In this document: one piece after another, positions 1 to 12,900 of the stretch
How the letters are laid out: each line of letters starts with the position of its first letter
Numbering within the stretch: the stretch's first letter is position 1
Source: Bubalus kerabau
Lineage: Eukaryota > Chordata > Mammalia > Artiodactyla > Bovidae
Reading direction: 5' to 3'
Length of the DNA stretch: 64,000 nt
Assembly: GCF_029407905.1 (NCBI RefSeq)
Contig: NC_073629.1
Span: 55,440,301 to 55,504,300 of the forward strand
Notes under the pieces: model-generated
The model's input: only the letters and a program-made list of their open reading frames with translations
What the model was told of the DNA's origin: nothing
The model's database searches: none
Position numbers and translations under genes: made by a program

Positions 1-39
1 TTCTACCTTGTATGTAATAGTATTTTTTGTGGTTATGTA

Positions 40-380
40 TCTCCCCTACTGACTGAGCATCACCAGATCAGAGACCATTTCTGACTCACTTTTATAGCTC
101 TAGTCCCCAGGGCTAACAGTGCAGGGTATGTGCTGGTAATCATTAAGTCATGGCTGACTCTGTGACCCCACGGATGGTAGCCCTCCAGGCTCCTCTCCAT
201 GGGATTTTTCAGGCAAGAATAGTGGAGTGGGTTGCCATTTCCTCCTCCAGGGGATTTTCCTAACTCAGGGATTGAATTCGGGTTTGCTGCTTGGCAGGCT
301 GATTCTTTACCATTGAACCCCCTGGGAATCCTAGGGTGTGTGCTGGGTATTCAATAAATACTTACTCAATTCTGAATGAA
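40..380 (+). repeat. L2 3'-end remnant split by a SINE
   Basis: Before and after the SINE at 137-332 the text resembles an L2 LINE 3' end (ATTCAATAAATACTTACTCA near 348-367). It lies in the KYAT3 intron upstream of exon A. Confidence 0.45.
137..332 (-). repeat. Bov-tA SINE
   Basis: Reverse-strand tRNA-Glu-headed bovid SINE (the tRNA promoter part is at the right end). It is flanked by 14-bp target duplications at 123-136 and 333-346 with one mismatch. Confidence 0.85.
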
Positions 381-510
381 GTGTTTTGGTTTTTTTACTC
401 TACTTTTATCTTTAGGAATACAGTATAGTTTAATTGTCTTTTTAAAAAATCTTATTAAAATAAGTAACACACTAGGGTGAATAACAGAATCTTCTATTAG
501 CCTTATAGAA

Positions 511-548
511 TCAGACGTGTTAACCATAATCAGACGTGTTAACCATAA
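511..548. repeat. 19-bp perfect tandem duplication
   Basis: The unit TCAGACGTGTTAACCATAA occurs twice with no gap (511-529 and 530-548). The perfect identity suggests a recent replication-slippage duplication in the intron. Confidence 0.9.
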
Positions 549-831
549 CCATATAGCTGGCTCCTCTGAAGGAATTTAGGCACTTTTACAGCTGTTAATG
601 TTGACAGAGCTCATGTTTCCATTTAACAGGTATGAGCATGGGACTCAAGTCCTGTTGGGCTCTTAAGGCAGAAGTAAATCTTAGTTATTTTTGTTTCTTT
701 TCTTTGTTAGTTATCTATTAAGTTACCTTTGCCATGCCTTTCTCTACTTTTTTTCCTTATTAGGTTATTTATTTATAATACAGCAAACATGAATTAACTG
801 ATTAAATCACATCTTCATTCTTCATGCTTAG

Positions 832-957
832 AAACCTGCTGATGGGAAAAAATGCTCTAGTTCTGACTGGACCTTAGATCCTCAAGAACTGGCAAGCAAA
901 TTTAATTCCAAAACCAAAGCTATAATACTAAATACTCCGCATAACCCCCTTGGCAAG
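832..957 (+). CDS. KYAT3: KYAT3 coding exon A (first in window)
   Basis: This exon has 42 codons in phase 0. Acceptor AG is at 830-831 and donor GTGAGT starts at 958. It encodes SSSDWTLDPQELASKFNSK and ends NTPHNPLGK, whose Asn contacts PLP in this family. The incoming phase cannot be checked because the previous exon is outside the window, but the frame matches the family. Confidence 0.95.
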
Positions 958-3900
958 GTGAGTCTTTGAACTCTTTATGCATCTTCTGATCCGTCATTCT
1001 CTCACACGTTGAATAATTGGCTCTGCTCTTTTGTTTCCTTTCATATGTGTAGGTGTATACCAAAGAGGAACTCCAAGTAATTGCCGACCTTTGCATCAAA
1101 TATGACACACTCTGCATCAGTGATGAGGTTTATGAATGGCTTGTATATACTGGAAATAAGCATTTTAAAATAGGTACCAATTATTACGTAGAGTCACAAA
1201 TCTAAATGTGTTTGCACACATGTGGAGTATCTGGAAAGAATCCCAGAACAGCTTTAGAATAGTCTTTGTAACGGGTAGATGTCTGTGAGCACTTAAAAAC
1301 GGGACTTGAATGAATGATGTTTGAATGGATTTATGAACAGGTTGAAGGACAAGCAGTACAAACTTAGGAGACAAGGTTTTAGATCACAGTATACAACAAG
1401 GAAACCAGAGAAGTAGTACTTTTGCCTTTATTCTTAGCTTTTTTTGTTTGTTTTTTTTTTTCCCAATAATCTAACTATTACTTTGTATATAAGACATAGG
1501 GAACTTACTTATTCCTGAACTGGCCTGTCCCTACTAAGGGAAATGCTGAAATGCCAGATGAACAGGAAAGAAAGTGCTGTGACAGTAAGGTATTGCTGCA
1601 ATGGATTTCACCATTACTACTACATCTCGGGCTTCCCCAGTGGCTCAATGGTAAAGAATCCACCTGCAATTCAGGAGACGTGGGTTCAATTCCTGGGTCA
1701 GGAAGATCCTCTGGAGGAGGGCGAATCTTGTGGACAAAGAAGCCTGGTGGGCTATGGTCTATAGGGTCACAAAGAGTTGGACATGACTGAAGTGACTGAG
1801 TGTACACACACACACACACACCCAGGCCATGTCACAGATACCATGGTGTCTTCTGGGGTGATCCAAACTTATATCAACTATAGGGTTATAACTGTGCCTC
1901 AATCTTTGGGTCTTTGCACTTTCCCTTCCTATACTTGGAAACAGTTTTCCCTCAGATATCCAAACGACTCAGTGTCACCTCCCTGGGGTCTTTATTCAGT
2001 TTTCAGATTTTGTGACCACAACATTTAAGATTTAAACCTCTCTGCATTTTCTTTGTCCTTTTCCTGTTGTTTTGTTTTATTTTTTTTGGCTGTGATGGGT
2101 CTTTGTTGCTGCACTCAGGCTTTCTGTAGTTACGGGGAGTCAGGGCTACTCTTCATTGCGGTGTTCAGACTTCTCATTGCAGTGGCTTCTTTTATTTCAG
2201 GACAAGGCTGTAGAGTGCCTCAGTAGTTGTGGCACACAGGCTTAGTTGCTCTGAGGCATGTGGGATCTTCCCGGACCTGGGATCGAACCCACATCCCCTG
2301 CATTGCAAGGCAGATTTTTAACTACTGGACTACCAGGACAACCCTTCTGTCCTGTGTTTTCCTGTATAACAAATATCAGGATCTATATATTTTTACTTTT
2401 AACCTGCAAGGAGGTAGGAATTTTTAAATGTTTTGATCTCTTCTGAATCATCAGTTCCCAGAATAGGGTCTTGTGCATGGTAGACAATCAGAAAATAACT
2501 GTTGAATAAAATGAATAGGAAGTATGAAAGGGTGAGGGAAGAATAATATCACTGGCAGGAACCAATAAATTTTAAAATTAGTGTACTTATACATAAATAG
2601 TTGTTTCACACATCATAATTATCTGTGGTAAATTACAAACTGCTGTGGAGACACAGAGGAGATCAACAAAGTGGGCAAAAGATGGAATTAGTCAGAGAAG
2701 TAGAAAGAAAATTCTTCTCAGATAAACTTGTGTACTAAGGTAAGGTGGCATGAAAGATCAAGATATACTTAACTGGCTTATAAGAGTGTGTTGTAGTAAC
2801 TGGCACAGATGAGACCGGATAAGTAGGGTGATTCTGAAGGACTTTATATATGAATATAAAGAATTTAAATTTCATTGAGGTGGGGCCAATGGTTCTTAAA
2901 CTTTTATTATATTTTAGTGATAGAGTATCGTGAAGTCACAATGTTCACATGATGAATTAGTGACAATATATACTGTATTTCATCATGAAGCTAGAGGTAA
3001 TTTTCTTAACAGAAATTTAATAATTAGAAGTCAATATAAAAATCACAAATCTGTGTGTATTCACCTGTAACAAAGTGTTACTGAAATAAATACATCTGAG
3101 TTTTTCCGATTTTTGCCATTATTGTTCATTTCCTGATGCTCATTTGTTTCACTATTGGTAGCATTCACCATCAGATAACCAGTTGTTGTTTTAGTTACTA
3201 AGTCATGTCCAGCTCTCTTTTGTGACCCCATGGGCTGTAGCCCACCAGAATCCTCTGTCCATGGGATTTTCCAGGCAAGAACACTGGAGTGGGTTGCCAT
3301 TTCCTTCTCCAGGGGATCTTCCCAACCCAGGGATCAAACCCATGTCTCCTGCATTGGCAGGCTGGTTCTTTACCACTGAGATAACCAGTAGCAGTTTGAA
3401 GTGCTAAAGAAAATTTTGTGGAAAACTTAAAGTCAATTTTTTTCAAGCTCTATTAAAAAAACTCAATAATTAATTTGACCATCAGGGTACCAGTGAGCAT
3501 ACTTTGAGAACAGCTGCAACAGGCAATGATGAGGTGTGATGAGGCAAGGTAATTGGTTCTGTACTGGATTTGTTTTATAAAGGTAAGAACGAGCTGCAGG
3601 TAAGGATTTTAAGTCAGATCCCCTGGCAGTGGAGATCATACGCTGGGGTTATTTAGAAGTATAAACTGTAAGGCACAGAATATAGCATTTGAAGGTGGGA
3701 AGGCAAGCAAGTATGATTCTGAGATCTCTAGCCTGGACCACTCAGCAGCGATGAGGCCTTAACCAGGGATGGAAATGGAAGGAGACAGGCCTGTGGGAAG
3801 AGCTGAGCAAAGGAAATTCCTGCTTCTCATGCTAAGCTGAGCAAAGGAAATTCCTGCTTCTCATGCTAAGTTTCAGTGTCTTTGAGACATAGAGGAGAAG

Positions 3901-6900
3901 ATGTCTACAAACAAGTAGAATTATAGGCCTGATTGTCAGGATCAAATTGTGAAGGGATTCATTTTTGACAGTCATCAAAATTTTGTTGATAGTGGAACAC
4001 ATGGAAGACAATGTATCTTCTAAGGGAGAATGTATAAACAAAGAAGAGGGCCAGAAATTTGTAAAGTATGGTGTCTTAGCACAGCCCATTTTGTTATTTG
4101 TCAAAATTGCATCAGAGTTCACCTTGCCACATCTTGTTGATGATCTCTGTCTCAGGTCATTAACTACTCCCCAGTTGAAAATCAAACCAACATGGACAAT
4201 TACATTTTTTGATAATTTTTTTAAGATTAAGTAGAAAGAGAAAGAGGCATCTATCTAATGAATAAATATAATTTTATGCTTAACATTTTGTACATTTTAC
4301 AAATGTTCAGGTCTATGCAATAACTCAAAGCTTTTATATTTTATTTAACTCAGTTTAGCAATATTCTTTTCAAAATATTGCTTTAAATGATCTTGAAACT
4401 TATTGTTTAAACGTTATATTATAAATACTTCATGGTAAAAGTGTAAATGATATTATTTGCTAAAGATATCAAGACATATTTTTAACTCAGATTTTTTTAG
4501 TTGTAACAACTTGGATGTTAAAACAAGAAAAAAATGAATTCATTATTCATTTCTGTTTCATTATCATTATTATTCATTTCATTATTCATTCTATTTCATT
4601 ATTTAGAGAGTACAAACATGTGAAAACGTATTCTGTTAAATATGGTGGACTTTGTTACATGAAAGATACAAAATGGCTATTCCATCAATTTGCAGAGTGC
4701 AATAGTAGCTCTTTAATGCAATAAGTTTCTGGCCACACATCATGAAATTAGCATCAGCTTCATGTCACAGAGACAGTTTTCCCAGGTGTAGCTTGCACTC
4801 TTCATCATGTCTTAATCTTTATCTGACTTCTATTGAAGCCTAAGTCACCTGTGAATAACTGTTACAGCTGCTGTGGTTGATTTAAGGAGGGTGGGTCATA
4901 CACGAGAAGTGCAAAGACCAGTTGCCTTTCATGTGTAACTGCAGGCTAAACTTACCAGTACTGGAACTAGATATGGTTTTTCTAAATCATCCGATCTGTA
5001 AAGACTTTTTTTTTCTTTGTTGCTCTATGCACATGCAGTGTTGTGGTCCTCTACTCTGTTTAACTTCTGTAGCTCCCCAAATCTCTGAGACGGAGAGGAC
5101 ATGATTATCTAGTTGTTCTTAAATGACTTGTGCGTCTGTGTGTTTAGTCACTAAGCTGTGTCTCTTTTGCAACCCCGTAGACTGTGGCCCACCAGGCTCT
5201 TCTGTCCCTGGGATTTTCCAGGCAAGAATATTGGAGTGGGTTGCCATTTCATTCTCCAGGTTTTAAATTACTTAGGACTCTTTTAATTGGAATTGTAGAA
5301 TTTGTTCATACTGGGTCACATTCTTGACTCAAATGGTGTCTCCAGTTTTGAGTAAAATGGCATTATATTCAACAAAAGAAACCTCTGTTCTGGAAGAGAT
5401 TATTCTAATACATTGGTATTTATATATTAATCCCTTGATATTTGGAAAATTAGTATAGAATTCCTCATAAATTATATAGCTGATCATCTTACTCCTTGAA
5501 AGAAAAAAGAAAAAGATACACTTTTATATGGCCAAAATAGCCGTCAAGAAAATACTTAGCTTTTAAATACTTTAATTAGTTTTGATATTTTGTGAATGTA
5601 ACCTACATTTGATGTGTACATAGTTTTTATTTTCTTCATGTTTAACTTATTGTTAAAACATGCTAGGTTTGTATTAGTTTGGGTAATTCTTATTTTCAAA
5701 GAATTTATTTCTAAGTGTTGTTCTTAATAATAGATGTTCCTGACTTGGGATATATATTATTACTTTAAAGGGAGTAATACTGTGCCTTATACATAGTTTA
5801 GATATTTCTGTGGTCAAATAGGAAAGTAAAACATGCCTTGTCCTTTGGAATATTTTGGAAGAATAGAAATGTCTCAAAACTTGAGAGGATATATCTTAGA
5901 ATATTCTGTCTTCGAATGGACCCTCTAAATATTTTTATAATTTGTCCTTTTGGGATTTCTTTTTGGGTTTCACAGAGAATACAGTGGTAATTCTTCCAAT
6001 TTATATGGCTTTCCTACCTTTATAAATATTGATGATATTTCATGAAATGCTGAAATTGCATATGTTTACATTTTGGAACTTTATTTAGCTACCTTATATC
6101 TTAGTAGACACTTTACTTGCTATGAGAAGATGACTTCAAGATACGTCATGGATTTACATCTCAGTGTGCTATTTCTAAAATACACACCCTCACTCTTGCA
6201 CATGCCTGCAAACTGCTGGGCCTTCCCCAGAGTTTCTGAGGATACAAGAATTTGCCTTTTTTATGACTTCCCCAGTGATACTGATATTGCTAGGTGGGAA
6301 ATGTATTTTAAGAACCACCACTGCCTTAAGAATCCTGTAGAAATCAGACTCAGAAAATGGACAGAGTAGAGGTGAGCTAAACACTACCAGAACCACAACC
6401 AAAACTGGGCCACAGAACGATCGTGCTGGCCGCCAGCTACCACTAACGCTGGGAGCCGGGTGCTGTTGCTCCCATGCCCACTGCACTGAGCCGGCCCACA
6501 GCGCTGCCGGCTGCGGCTTCTGACCATTCCTGCCCTGGGAGATGATTTACCACTTAAATGTTTTCAAGCTTGGTAACATTTTCAGCTGAGTTTCAGTAAA
6601 GCTAAATTATCTCTTAAAAACCTATTGAAATAACTATACTGCCTATATTATAAGGCATTTTTGTTATTAGATTATACTGAGTGTAGACTGATCATAAAGC
6701 AATTAACTAACCTTTCCCCCCCCCTTTTTTGCCATTCAGCCACTTTTCCAGGTATGTGGGAGAGAACAATAACCATAGGAAGTGCTGGAAAGACTTTCAG
6801 TGTAACTGGCTGGAAGGTAAGATGAAAAATTTAATTGTTTGAAAACAGGCACATATCTTATTTCTTGTAGAGTGTTTTTGTGTGTTGTAAATGCATAAAT

Positions 6901-9900
6901 ACTCAGTTTACACAGGTTTTTATACTTACTGATTTGCTTTCTTATTCAGTTTTCATGTTTTTATCCTTTTTGAGATGTAATCATTCTTTTGAAAGTAAGA
7001 AAAATAGGGTAATTTGCTTATTTATAAGTAACCAACTGATGATACTCTTTTCTTTGCAATGTTTGGATTACTGTATATTAATTAAAAGGAGAAAAAATAA
7101 TAGCTAATGGGAAGAACTGTACAAAAAAGATCTTCATGACCCAGTTAATCACAATGGTGTGATCACTCACCTAGAGTCAGACGTCCTGGAATGTGAAGTC
7201 AAGTAGGCCTTAGGAAGCATCACTACAAACAAAGCTAGTGGAAGTGATGGAATCCCAGTTCAGCTCAGTCGCTCAGTCGTGTCCGACTCCTCGCGACTCC
7301 ATGAACCGCAGCATGCCAGGCCTCGCTGTCCATTACCAACTCCTAGAGTCCACCCAAACCCATGTCCATCAAGTTGGTGATGCCATCCAACCATCTCATC
7401 CTGTCGTCTCCTTCTCCTCCTGCCCTCAATCTTTCCCAGCCTCAGGGTCTTTTCAAATGAGTCAACTCTTCGCATCAGGTGGCCAAAGTATTGGAGTTTC
7501 AGCTTCAACATCAGTCCTTCAAATGAACACCCAGCAATAATCTGCTTTAGGATGGACTGGTTGGAGCTCCTTGCAGTCCAAGGGACTTTCAAGAGTCTTC
7601 TCCAGTACCACAGTTCAAAGGCATCAGTTCTTCGGCGCTCAGCTTTCTTTAGAGTCCAACTCTCCCATACAGACATGAGCACTGGAAAAACCAAAACCTT
7701 GACTAGAGGGACCCTTGTTGACAAAGTAATGTCTCTGCTTTTTACTATACTGTCTAGGTTGGTCATAACTTTCCTTCAAAGAAGTAAGCATCTTTTAATT
7801 TCATGGCTACAATCAACCTCTGCTGTGATTTTGGAGCCCAAAAAATAAAGTCAGCCACTGTTTCCACTCTTTCCCCATCTATTTGCCATGAAATGATGGG
7901 ACCAGATGTCATGATCTTAGTTTTCTGAATATTGAGCTTTAAGCCAACTTTTTCACTCTCCTTTTTCACTTTCATCAAGAGGCTCTTTAGTTCTTCTTCC
8001 CTTTCTGCCATAAGGGTGGTGTCATCTGCATATCTGAGGTTATTGATATTTCTCCTGGCAATCTTGATTCCAGCTTGTGCTTCTTCCAGCCGAACATTTC
8101 TCATGCTGTACTCTGCATATAAGTTAAAGAAGCAGGGTGACAATATACAGCCTTGACATACTCCTTTTCCTATTTGGAACCAGTCTGTTGTTCCATGTCC
8201 AGTTTTAACTGTTGCTTCCTGACCTGCATACAGGTTTCATAAGAGGCAGGTCAGTTTTCGCAAGAGGCAGGAATCACAGTTGAGCTATTTCAAATCCTGA
8301 AAGATGATGCTGTGAAAGTGCTGCACTCAATATGTCAGCAAATTTGGAAAACTCAGCAGTGGCCACAGGACTGGAAAAGGTCAGTTTTCATTCCAATCCC
8401 AAAGAAAGGCAATGCCAAAGAATGCTCAAACTACCACACAATTGCACTCATCTCACATGCTAGTAAAGTAATGCTCAAAATTCTCCAAGCCAGGCTTCAG
8501 CAATACGTGAACCGTGAATTTCCAGATGTTCAAGCTGGATTTAGAAAAGGCAGAGGAACCAGAGACCAAATTGCCAACATCTGCTGGATCATCAAAAAAG
8601 CAAGAGAGTTCCAGAAAAACATCTATGTCTGCTTTATTAACTATGCCAAAGCCTTTGACTGTGTGGATCACAATAAACTGTGGAAAATTCTGAAAGAGAT
8701 GGGAATATCAGACCACCTGACCTGCCTCTTGAGAAACCTGTATGCAGGTCAGGAAGCAACAGTTAGAACTGGAGGAACAACAGACTGGTTCCAAATAGGA
8801 AAAGGAGTACATCAAGGCTGTATATTGTCATCCTGCTTATTTAACTTATATGCAGAGTACAGCATGAGAAACGCTAGGCTGGGGGAAGCACAAGCTGGAA
8901 TCAAGATTTCTGGGAGAAATATCAATAACCTCAGATATGCATATGACACCACCTTTATGGCAGAAAGGGAAGAAGAACTAAAGAGCCTCTTGATGAAAGT
9001 AAAAAAGTAGAGTGAAAAAGTTGGCTTAAAGCTCAACATTCAGAAAACGAAGATCATGGCATCCGGTCCCATCACTTCATGGCAAATAGATGGGGAAACA
9101 GTGTCAGACTTTATTTTTCTGGGCTCCAAAATCACTGCAGATGGTGATTGCAGCCATGAAATTAAAAGACGCTTACTCCTTGGAAGGAAAGTTATGAGCA
9201 ATGTAGACCGCATATTTAAAAGCAGAGACATTACTTTGCCAACAAAAGTCCATTTAGTCAAGGCTATGGTTTTTCCAGTAGCCGTGTATGGATGTGAGAG
9301 TTGGACTCGAAAGAAAGCTGATCGCCGAAGAATTGATGCCTTTGAACTGTGGTGTTGGAGAAGACTGTTGAGAGTCCCTTGGACTGCAAGGAGCTCCAAC
9401 CAGTCCATCCTAAAGGAGATCAGTGCTGGGTGTTCATTGGAAGGACTGATGTTGAAGCTGAAACTCCAAGACTTTGGCCACCTGATGAGAAGAGTTGACT
9501 CATTTGAAAAGACCCTGATGCTGGGAAAAATTGAGAGCAGGAAGGAAAGAGAATGCAGAGGATGAGATGGTTGGATGGCATCACCAACTCAATGGACATG
9601 AGTTTGAGTGAACTCCGGGAGTTGGTAATAGACAAGGAGGCCTGATGTGCTGCGATTCATGGGGTGGCAAGGAGTCAGACACGACTGAGCAACTGAACTG
9701 CACTAAACTGAACTGAACTGAATGTTTTGACGCTTACTATGTGCCAGGTTCTAGAGATTTACACATACTGATTCCTTTCATTTTCATAACCACATTATAA
9801 GGTGGGCATAATTTATTATTCCCATTTTACAGACAATAAAACTGAAGTACAGAGAATCTAAGTAACTTGCCTAAGGTTTCATTGCTAATAAATTCGAATT

Positions 9901-12900
9901 CCACCTAGGGCAGGAAATCTAGGTTTAGAATCCATGCACTTAACCACTGTATTATGTAATACAATCACAGTTGTTCCAGTTGAAACTTTATTGTCTTCCA
10001 GTTTCACTTCTCCTGAACTTGGCTAAGAAGTAGGGAGTATCAAAAATGAGCCTGGAGAATGAAATTGTGGAAGAGTCCCTTAAGGCCCTCGTTGAAAGTT
10101 ACTTTTATCTATATCTAATTCAAACAAGCTTTGTTACCAGTTATTAGACTTTCAGAATATCAAAAATAGCAAATTCAAAGAGAAGGGTAGATAATAACGA
10201 TTGCAAGCACTGTTTGCCTTCTGAAGGCAGAATTTAGTGACTTCAGTTGGAAACTATTCCACAAAAAGATCAAGGTTGAAATGTTTCTAACTACTAAGAC
10301 TACACAGCTTTTATAGTGTGAACATTTTAGAAATGCATATATTTAATAATTTCGTTAAGCTTAGCTACTCTATCAGATCTGGTACGTACAATTAGATTCA
10401 TTTTTAAATCTTTTCCTTTTGCAGCTTGGCTGGTCCATTGGTCCTAAACATTTGATAAAACATTTACAGACAGTTCAGCAAAACACTGTTTATACTTGTG
10501 CAACCCCTTTACAGGTATGTGTTACAGTAATTTAGGGCTGCTGCATGGTCTTTGGGCAGAGGTGTTATTTTTATGTTGTGTACTTCAGTTGGCTCAGACT
10601 TCCCTAGTGGCTCAGATGGTAAAGCCTCTACCTACAATGCAGGAGACCCACGTTCAATCCCTGGGTCAGGAAGATCTCCTGGAGAAGGAAACGGCAACCC
10701 ACTCCAGTACTCTTGCCTGGAAAATCCTGTGGATGGAGGAACCTGGTAGGCTACAGTCCATGGGGTCGCAGAGAGTCGGACACAACTGAGCAACTTCACT
10801 TTCTTTCACTTTCCGTTGGCTCAGTTCCTTCATGTCCTTCCAGTATAATTTGGAAATTTAGAAGCAAGCACATATTCATTGCTATCAAGAATGGTTTTGG
10901 TTTTAACACAAAAATTTTAACTTTAATCACTCATACATTGCTGGTGGGGATTGCAAAATGCTGCAAACTCTCTGTAGGATGTGACAGCCCCAAGCGAAAT
11001 TTCAGGTATGTGTGCTCTGTGAAGCAGCAGTGTATCCTCTGAGCACTTACCTTATAGCTGTTCTCTGCAGATCTAAGAAGCTCTATGTGTAAGTGGTCGT
11101 TCATTGCAGAAGATGGGGAATAGTTTATCTATAGACAATGGATTAAATAATCTATGGTCTATCTAAACATTTTAATGTTATATGACTGTATTAGTTTCCT
11201 AGTTCACTGTACCAGATTACCACCCTGATGGCTCAGATGGTAAAGAATCCACCCGTAGTGTGGGAGACCTGGATTCGATCCCTGGGTCAGGAAAATTCCC
11301 TGGAGTAGGAGATGGCAGCCCACTCAGTATTCTTGACTAGAAAATTCCATGCACAGAGGCTATAGTCCATTGGGTCACAAAGAGTTGGACATGACTGAGC
11401 AACTAACACTTGCGTACCCTTAGTGGCTTAAAACAACACAAGTTTTTTATCTTACATTCTGGAGGTCAGAAGTCCATAAGGGTCTTTCAAGGCTAAAAGC
11501 AAGTGTCGACCCTGCTGCATTCCCCCTGGAGGCTCCAAGGCAGAATCTGCTCCTTGTCTTTTCCAGCTTCTGGTGGTACTCGCATTCCCATGGTCACATT
11601 ACTGCCACCTCTGCCTCTATCGACACATAGCCCCTGTAACACTGACTCTCTTGCCACCTTCTTTCTCTTAGAAGAATCCTTATGATTACATTAGGCCCAC
11701 AGATAATCCAAGATAATCTCTCCATCTCCAAAGTCTTTAACTTAAATCACATTTGCAATGTTAATTTTACCATGCAAGGTAACATATTTACAGGTTCCAG
11801 GCATTAAGATGTGGACTTCTTTAGGGGCCATTACTCTATTGCGATGGCTGTTTAAAAGTGAAAAGAAAGGAAAGGGAAAGGAAAAACAAAAAAGAATGAG
11901 AAAATTCTATAATTACTGATATGGAAAGATATCCAGGATATATTGTAAAAATAAAAGCAAGATACAGGGCAGTATATATTATTATTTATGTTATATTCTG
12001 TATAAGAAAGGGAGAAAACTATTTGCTTATACTTTCTTAACGAATCTCTGGAAGAACCATATGAAAATAGTTAAAGTGGCTATCTGGGGTAAAGGGAACA
12101 GATGAAACTAGTATAGATAGGGTCTGGGGTGGGTTGCAAGATTTTTTAATGTATATTTTTTTATATTGTTTCTAGTTTTTTAATATCTATAAAACAGGGA
12201 TCTATGTATTATCATTCTGTGAATAATCAGAATACTGAAAACTATTTGTTGGGAAGCAGTTAAAAAGCCAAAACTGGGAATATGTTGGCTACAATAAACT
12301 TTTTTGTTTCCTATCAAAAATACCTACTGAATAAGAAAAAAAATCCTAATAAATTTTTTTTTTCAAATGACTATAAGTGATATCATGATAAAAGCTAGTT
12401 GGACGTTGATTTTATTGTATTCAACTCTTTTCATTCTCAAAATAAATCTATTCAGTTATTAAACAAATACTTACTGAGTGTCAGAGATAAAGCAGTCAAG
12501 AATTCCTGCCCTTTTGGAGCTTATAGCCTGTTGGGGGAGCACAGATAATAAACAAGTAAATGTTTTAATAACATAATATGTCAGATGTTGATAAAAGCAG
12601 TGGAGAAAAAATGTGAATGATTAGTACAGGGATTCATATACTTATGAAGAGTGACACAGTGGATCGATCAGCTTTCATTTATACTTTTCTTGTCCTGAAA
12701 GGTAATGGGGAAACGCTGGTTAGTTTATCATTTCTCTGATTGTCCTTCAGGCTTAGATCTAGCAAATCATTCTAACGCTAACCTTAGTAGAAAACACCAT
12801 TGTCTTTTTCATTTCCAAGTAAGGCATCTTTATATAATACAGTTGGCCCTCCCTATCCACAGGTTCTGCATCCATTGATTCAACTAAAGATTGTGGATCC

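Larger units (their letters stand above)
7098..9961 (-). repeat. MIR SINE interrupted by BovB
   Basis: The left fragment (about 7098-7109, AATAGCTAATG) and right fragment (from 9725, CGCTTACTATGTGCCAGG ... to 9961) form one reversed MIR when the BovB block is removed. Confidence 0.7.
10920..12200 (+). repeat. L1M 3'-end remnant, interrupted
   Basis: The segment 10920-11180 and its continuation 11885-12200 (GATATGGAAAGATATCCAGG and TCTCTGGAAGAACC) resemble the end of an old mammalian L1M. The middle is occupied by a younger repeat that itself carries a Bov-tA. Confidence 0.6.

Noticed and set aside
3832..4234. 117- and 89-codon frames on opposite strands
   Set aside because: No known domain, no splice or promoter context, partly over a tandem duplication; probably chance in intronic DNA.
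6073..6486. 98-codon frames on both strands as an extra KYAT3 exon
   Set aside because: They overlap a MER5-like remnant and the GC-rich block; they lack splice phase agreement and similarity to KYAT3, whose exons B and C already join directly.
8312..9010. 232-codon open frame as a gene
   Set aside because: BovB RT with a mutated catalytic box (YAYD), in a nested repeat inside a KYAT3 intron.
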